A stretch of 6,184 nucleotides of DNA from an uncultured Treponema sp. (GTDB lineage Bacteria > Spirochaetota > Spirochaetia > Treponematales > Treponemataceae). Below the pieces are notes generated by a model that searched no databases, was not told where the DNA came from, and was given only the letters and a program-made list of their open reading frames with translations. Location of the stretch: NCBI GenBank assembly GCA_905236315.1, contig CAJOPO010000144.1, positions 1 through 6,184 of the forward strand, written 5' to 3'. Shown here in pieces: positions 3,704-6,184 of the stretch. Each line of letters begins with the position of its first letter. Within the stretch, counting starts at the first letter, position 1. A program made the translations under genes and the position numbers.

Positions 3704-6184
3704 ATGGACGAAGAAAATAATATTAATTCTGCTAATAATGAAAATATTGAAGACCCTACCTCAAAAGATGAAAGCACCACAGAAAATATAGAATCTTCTA
3801 AAGAGCTTGTGTCTGATGAAAATCAACTCCCTGCAAATGAAGAGCAGAATACTAGTACAACTAGTACAGATATTGCTGTGATTGATGATAGTCCTAAAGA
3901 TGTAGCGACTTCTGAAAAAGATAAAAAAAAGTTAAAAACGTTTCCTAGAAAAAAACTGCCATCTATTCTAAAAAAAACTTATACGGAACGTTCTTTAAAC
4001 TATAAAATCCTAAAACGTATTTACGTTCCAGAGGATAGGGAAGAGATAAAGAGTTTATTTGTTTTAGGAGCTGACCCTAAGCGTCCTAAGCGTTATGCCA
4101 TTCCGCAAGATACAGAAGTTACGAAAAAAGCCCTTAAACGCTATAAGGAACTTGTAAAAGAAATAAAAAAGCAGAAAGCTCGTGTACGTCTTATTCCATT
4201 AGTTATTTTAGTTGCAATTATAACAGCTGCTGTTGTTCTTGTAGATACTTTTAAGAATCCCCTAGTAAAAAAAGGTCTTACAGCAGCTTCTGAAGCCATC
4301 TTTGGGGCAAAAACTGATATTGGTTATGTAGATTTAAGCATTTTGGGCACTCGTTTAACCATAGGGAACATTGCTATAGGTAATAAAAATTCTTATTACA
4401 AGAATATATTTGAGGCTTCTAAAATAGAATTAGACTTTGACCTTGTTCAAGCACTTAGAGGTCGCTTTGACGCAGAAAACTTAGAAGTTTCTGGAATGGA
4501 TTTTAATACAGATAGAACTACTAGTTGTGAGCTACCTGTTAAAAAGAAGAAAAAATCCTCTTCTGAAGAAAGTGCTTTTATGAAAAGTTTAAAGTCAAAG
4601 GCAAATATTGCTCTAAAAGATTTGCAAGCGCAAGCTGCGGATTTACTTGGTGGTAGTGATATAGAAAGCATTGTTGCAAATATTCAAGAGCAGTTAAAAA
4701 CACCTACTGCGGCACAAGAGGCTATAGAAGAAGCTGAAGCTCTTATAGAACGTTGGAAAGATAAACCTGCTGAATTAACAGAAATTGTAACAGACTTTGG
4801 AAACAAGGTTTATGATTTACAAAATATAAATGTAAAAACTTACTATGATGTTGAAGGCTTAAAAGACGCACTAGAAAAAATAACTGTAGCGATTAATTCT
4901 GGAAAAAAGATAAAAACAACTATAGAAGATGTTGTAGAACAAGTGCAGCAGGAGGCCGTTCTTATACAGGCTACGGCGGATAATGTGGTTCAAGCGGCAA
5001 AAGATGATTATGATTTTGCAAAAGAAAGACTTACTACTATTACTGGTGCCGTAAAAAATGCTGACACACTAATGTATAATGCCCTTGATACCGTAGGTTA
5101 CGACATAATGGGTAAATATTATCCTTATGCAAAGCAGGGAATAGACTATGCCATGGATATGAAGCAAAAGTCGGCTGCAAAGAAAAATGCAAAGAGTGTA
5201 AGTTCATCAAAAGACAGAAAAGAAAATAGCCGTAGACTAAAAGGCACTACTTACTGGTATATGGATGCCTGCCCTGCATTTTTAATAGAAAGGGTAAAGG
5301 CTTCTGGTCCTAACTTTAGCGCGGAACTTACGGAAGTTACTAATGACCAAGATGTGCGTAATAAACCTATGAAATTAAAGGGGGCTTTAGTAACCTCAGA
5401 TATAGACCATAAAGCAAATCTTGTAGTAGATACTCGTTCTGCAAGCACAGAGCCACTTGTCAAGGTGGATTATACAGGCTCTGGTTTTACTACTACTATC
5501 GATGGTACAAATATTGCAAAAAATTGTGGTGTTCCTTCAATAAATGGTAAGGCAGTGCTTTCTCTTAGTGGTTCAGCAGACTCTACAGGATTTACTGCAC
5601 AAGGCGATTTTGATATAAATCCAGTAAGTCTTACTACAGATGGTTTTGCTAATGAATATGTTACTAAGTATTATAGGATAGGGCTTTCCTCTATAGATAG
5701 ATTAAATATGGGCTATGATTTAGGCTATACGCAATCACGTGGAGCATATTTAGATTTGCACGGAAATGTAGGCGAGCAATTTATGAAGGCTTTGGAAGCA
5801 ATTATCCTTAGTCTTGGTAGAGATATAAAGGACGCTGCTTTAAAACGTATTCAAGATGAATTAAATAATAGTTCTAACGAAGTGATTGTGAGGGCAAAGG
5901 AGTTTTTGGGCATAGAGGGTGATATAGATTTACAAAATGTTCGCTTTACAGATATACAGGAACTCTTGGAAAAAAGGAAGAAAGAAATAGAAGAGCAGAT
6001 TTATGGTCTTGTAAATGGACTAATTGATGAAGCAAAGCAGCAAGTGCAGGCTGTTATAGATGATGCTACTAAACAAGCAGAAGCTGCTGTGGCAGAGGCA
6101 CAAAGGCAAGCGGAGGAGGCTGCAAAGAAAGCGGCAGAAGAGGCTAAAAAGCAATCAGAAGATGCTGCAAAGAATGCATTAAAA
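3704..6184 (+). CDS. TIGR03545-family AsmA-like envelope protein, 3' end outside window
   Basis: This frame is open from ATG 3704 to the window edge, giving 827 residues with no stop. Order of parts: an acidic, Asn/Ser/Thr-rich disordered tail (1-75); a basic cytoplasmic segment (75-162); one membrane helix (about 163-181, LIPLVILVAIITAAVVLV); an AsmA-like N-terminal domain (about 186-278) with IGYVDLSILGTRLTIGNIAIG, then FEASKIELDFDL and a box ending VSGMDFNTDRTTSCELP; a helical region (about 290-490); a beta-rich region (about 512-690) starting at YWYMDACPAFLIERVKASG; and an Ala/Glu/Lys/Gln coiled coil (about 750-827). The bulk is therefore probably periplasmic, anchored in the inner membrane. 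Family function is unknown. The AsmA resemblance hints at a role in moving lipids or building the outer envelope, but this is inference. It is paired with the TIGR03546 gene 10 bases upstream. Confidence 0.8.
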   Translation, partial: MDEENNINSANNENIEDPTSKDESTTENIESSKELVSDENQLPANEEQNTSTTSTDIAVIDDSPKDVATSEKDKKKLKTFPRKKLPSILKKTYTERSLNYKILKRIYVPEDREEIKSLFVLGADPKRPKRYAIPQDTEVTKKALKRYKELVKEIKKQKARVRLIPLVILVAIITAAVVLVDTFKNPLVKKGLTAASEAIFGAKTDIGYVDLSILGTRLTIGNIAIGNKNSYYKNIFEASKIELDFDLVQALRGRFDAENLEVSGMDFNTDRTTSCELPVKKKKKSSSEESAFMKSLKSKANIALKDLQAQAADLLGGSDIESIVANIQEQLKTPTAAQEAIEEAEALIERWKDKPAELTEIVTDFGNKVYDLQNINVKTYYDVEGLKDALEKITVAINSGKKIKTTIEDVVEQVQQEAVLIQATADNVVQAAKDDYDFAKERLTTITGAVKNADTLMYNALDTVGYDIMGKYYPYAKQGIDYAMDMKQKSAAKKNAKSVSSSKDRKENSRRLKGTTYWYMDACPAFLIERVKASGPNFSAELTEVTNDQDVRNKPMKLKGALVTSDIDHKANLVVDTRSASTEPLVKVDYTGSGFTTTIDGTNIAKNCGVPSINGKAVLSLSGSADSTGFTAQGDFDINPVSLTTDGFANEYVTKYYRIGLSSIDRLNMGYDLGYTQSRGAYLDLHGNVGEQFMKALEAIILSLGRDIKDAALKRIQDELNNSSNEVIVRAKEFLGIEGDIDLQNVRFTDIQELLEKRKKEIEEQIYGLVNGLIDEAKQQVQAVIDDATKQAEAAVAEAQRQAEEAAKKAAEEAKKQSEDAAKNALK

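Noticed and set aside
4447..4671. 74-residue minus-strand frame opposite the large envelope gene
   Set aside because: Its Ser/Phe/Leu-rich product is what the complement of Lys/Glu/Ala-rich coding sequence gives; no start signals.
5251..5463. 70-residue minus-strand frame opposite the large envelope gene
   Set aside because: It is antisense to the continuous TIGR03545 frame and has no independent support.

Overview
This window looks like a chromosomal segment from a spirochaete, most likely a Treponema-like host-associated species. The DNA is AT-rich apart from one GC-rich island. The genes read as a type III pantothenate kinase, a NeuB-type synthase, and a two-gene pair of the TIGR03546/TIGR03545 families, which are known from outer-membrane-bearing bacteria including spirochaetes. 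The genus is an inference from gene content and protein style; no rRNA or other marker gene is present.

Layout. Bases 1-800 are a gene graveyard. They hold the tail of a leucine-rich-repeat protein (about 87-416, + strand) whose front is missing, and a frame-broken, GC-rich IS1-like transposase remnant (about 442-760, - strand). Short inverted and direct repeats lie around them. Bases 800-960 are an AT-rich leader and probable promoter. A 40-residue membrane or secreted peptide (961-1083) with a good ribosome binding site precedes coaX (1113-1916); the two are probably co-transcribed. A NeuB/SAF-domain synthase (1940-3109, - strand) converges on coaX with only 23 bases between the stops.

A 56-base divergent intergenic region (3110-3165) separates the synthase from the right-hand operon. 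At its exact centre is an 8-base palindrome, TTGTACAA. A -10-like hexamer lies 6-7 bases before each start codon and neither gene has a visible Shine-Dalgarno site, so both mRNAs may be nearly leaderless.

The right-hand operon holds a small multi-pass membrane protein (3166-3693, TIGR03546) and a very large single-pass protein (3704 to beyond the window end, TIGR03545). The second gene's ribosome binding site overlaps the stop of the first. After its one membrane helix the large protein carries an AsmA-like N-terminal domain, a helical region, a beta-rich region and an Ala/Glu/Lys coiled coil. The pair has no established function and is the least-understood system in the window. An envelope role, perhaps in lipid or glycan movement between membranes, is a reasonable but untested inference. 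The other intact genes are a cofactor (CoA) enzyme and a sugar-acid (nonulosonic acid) enzyme. No tRNA, rRNA, CRISPR array or riboswitch was recognised.
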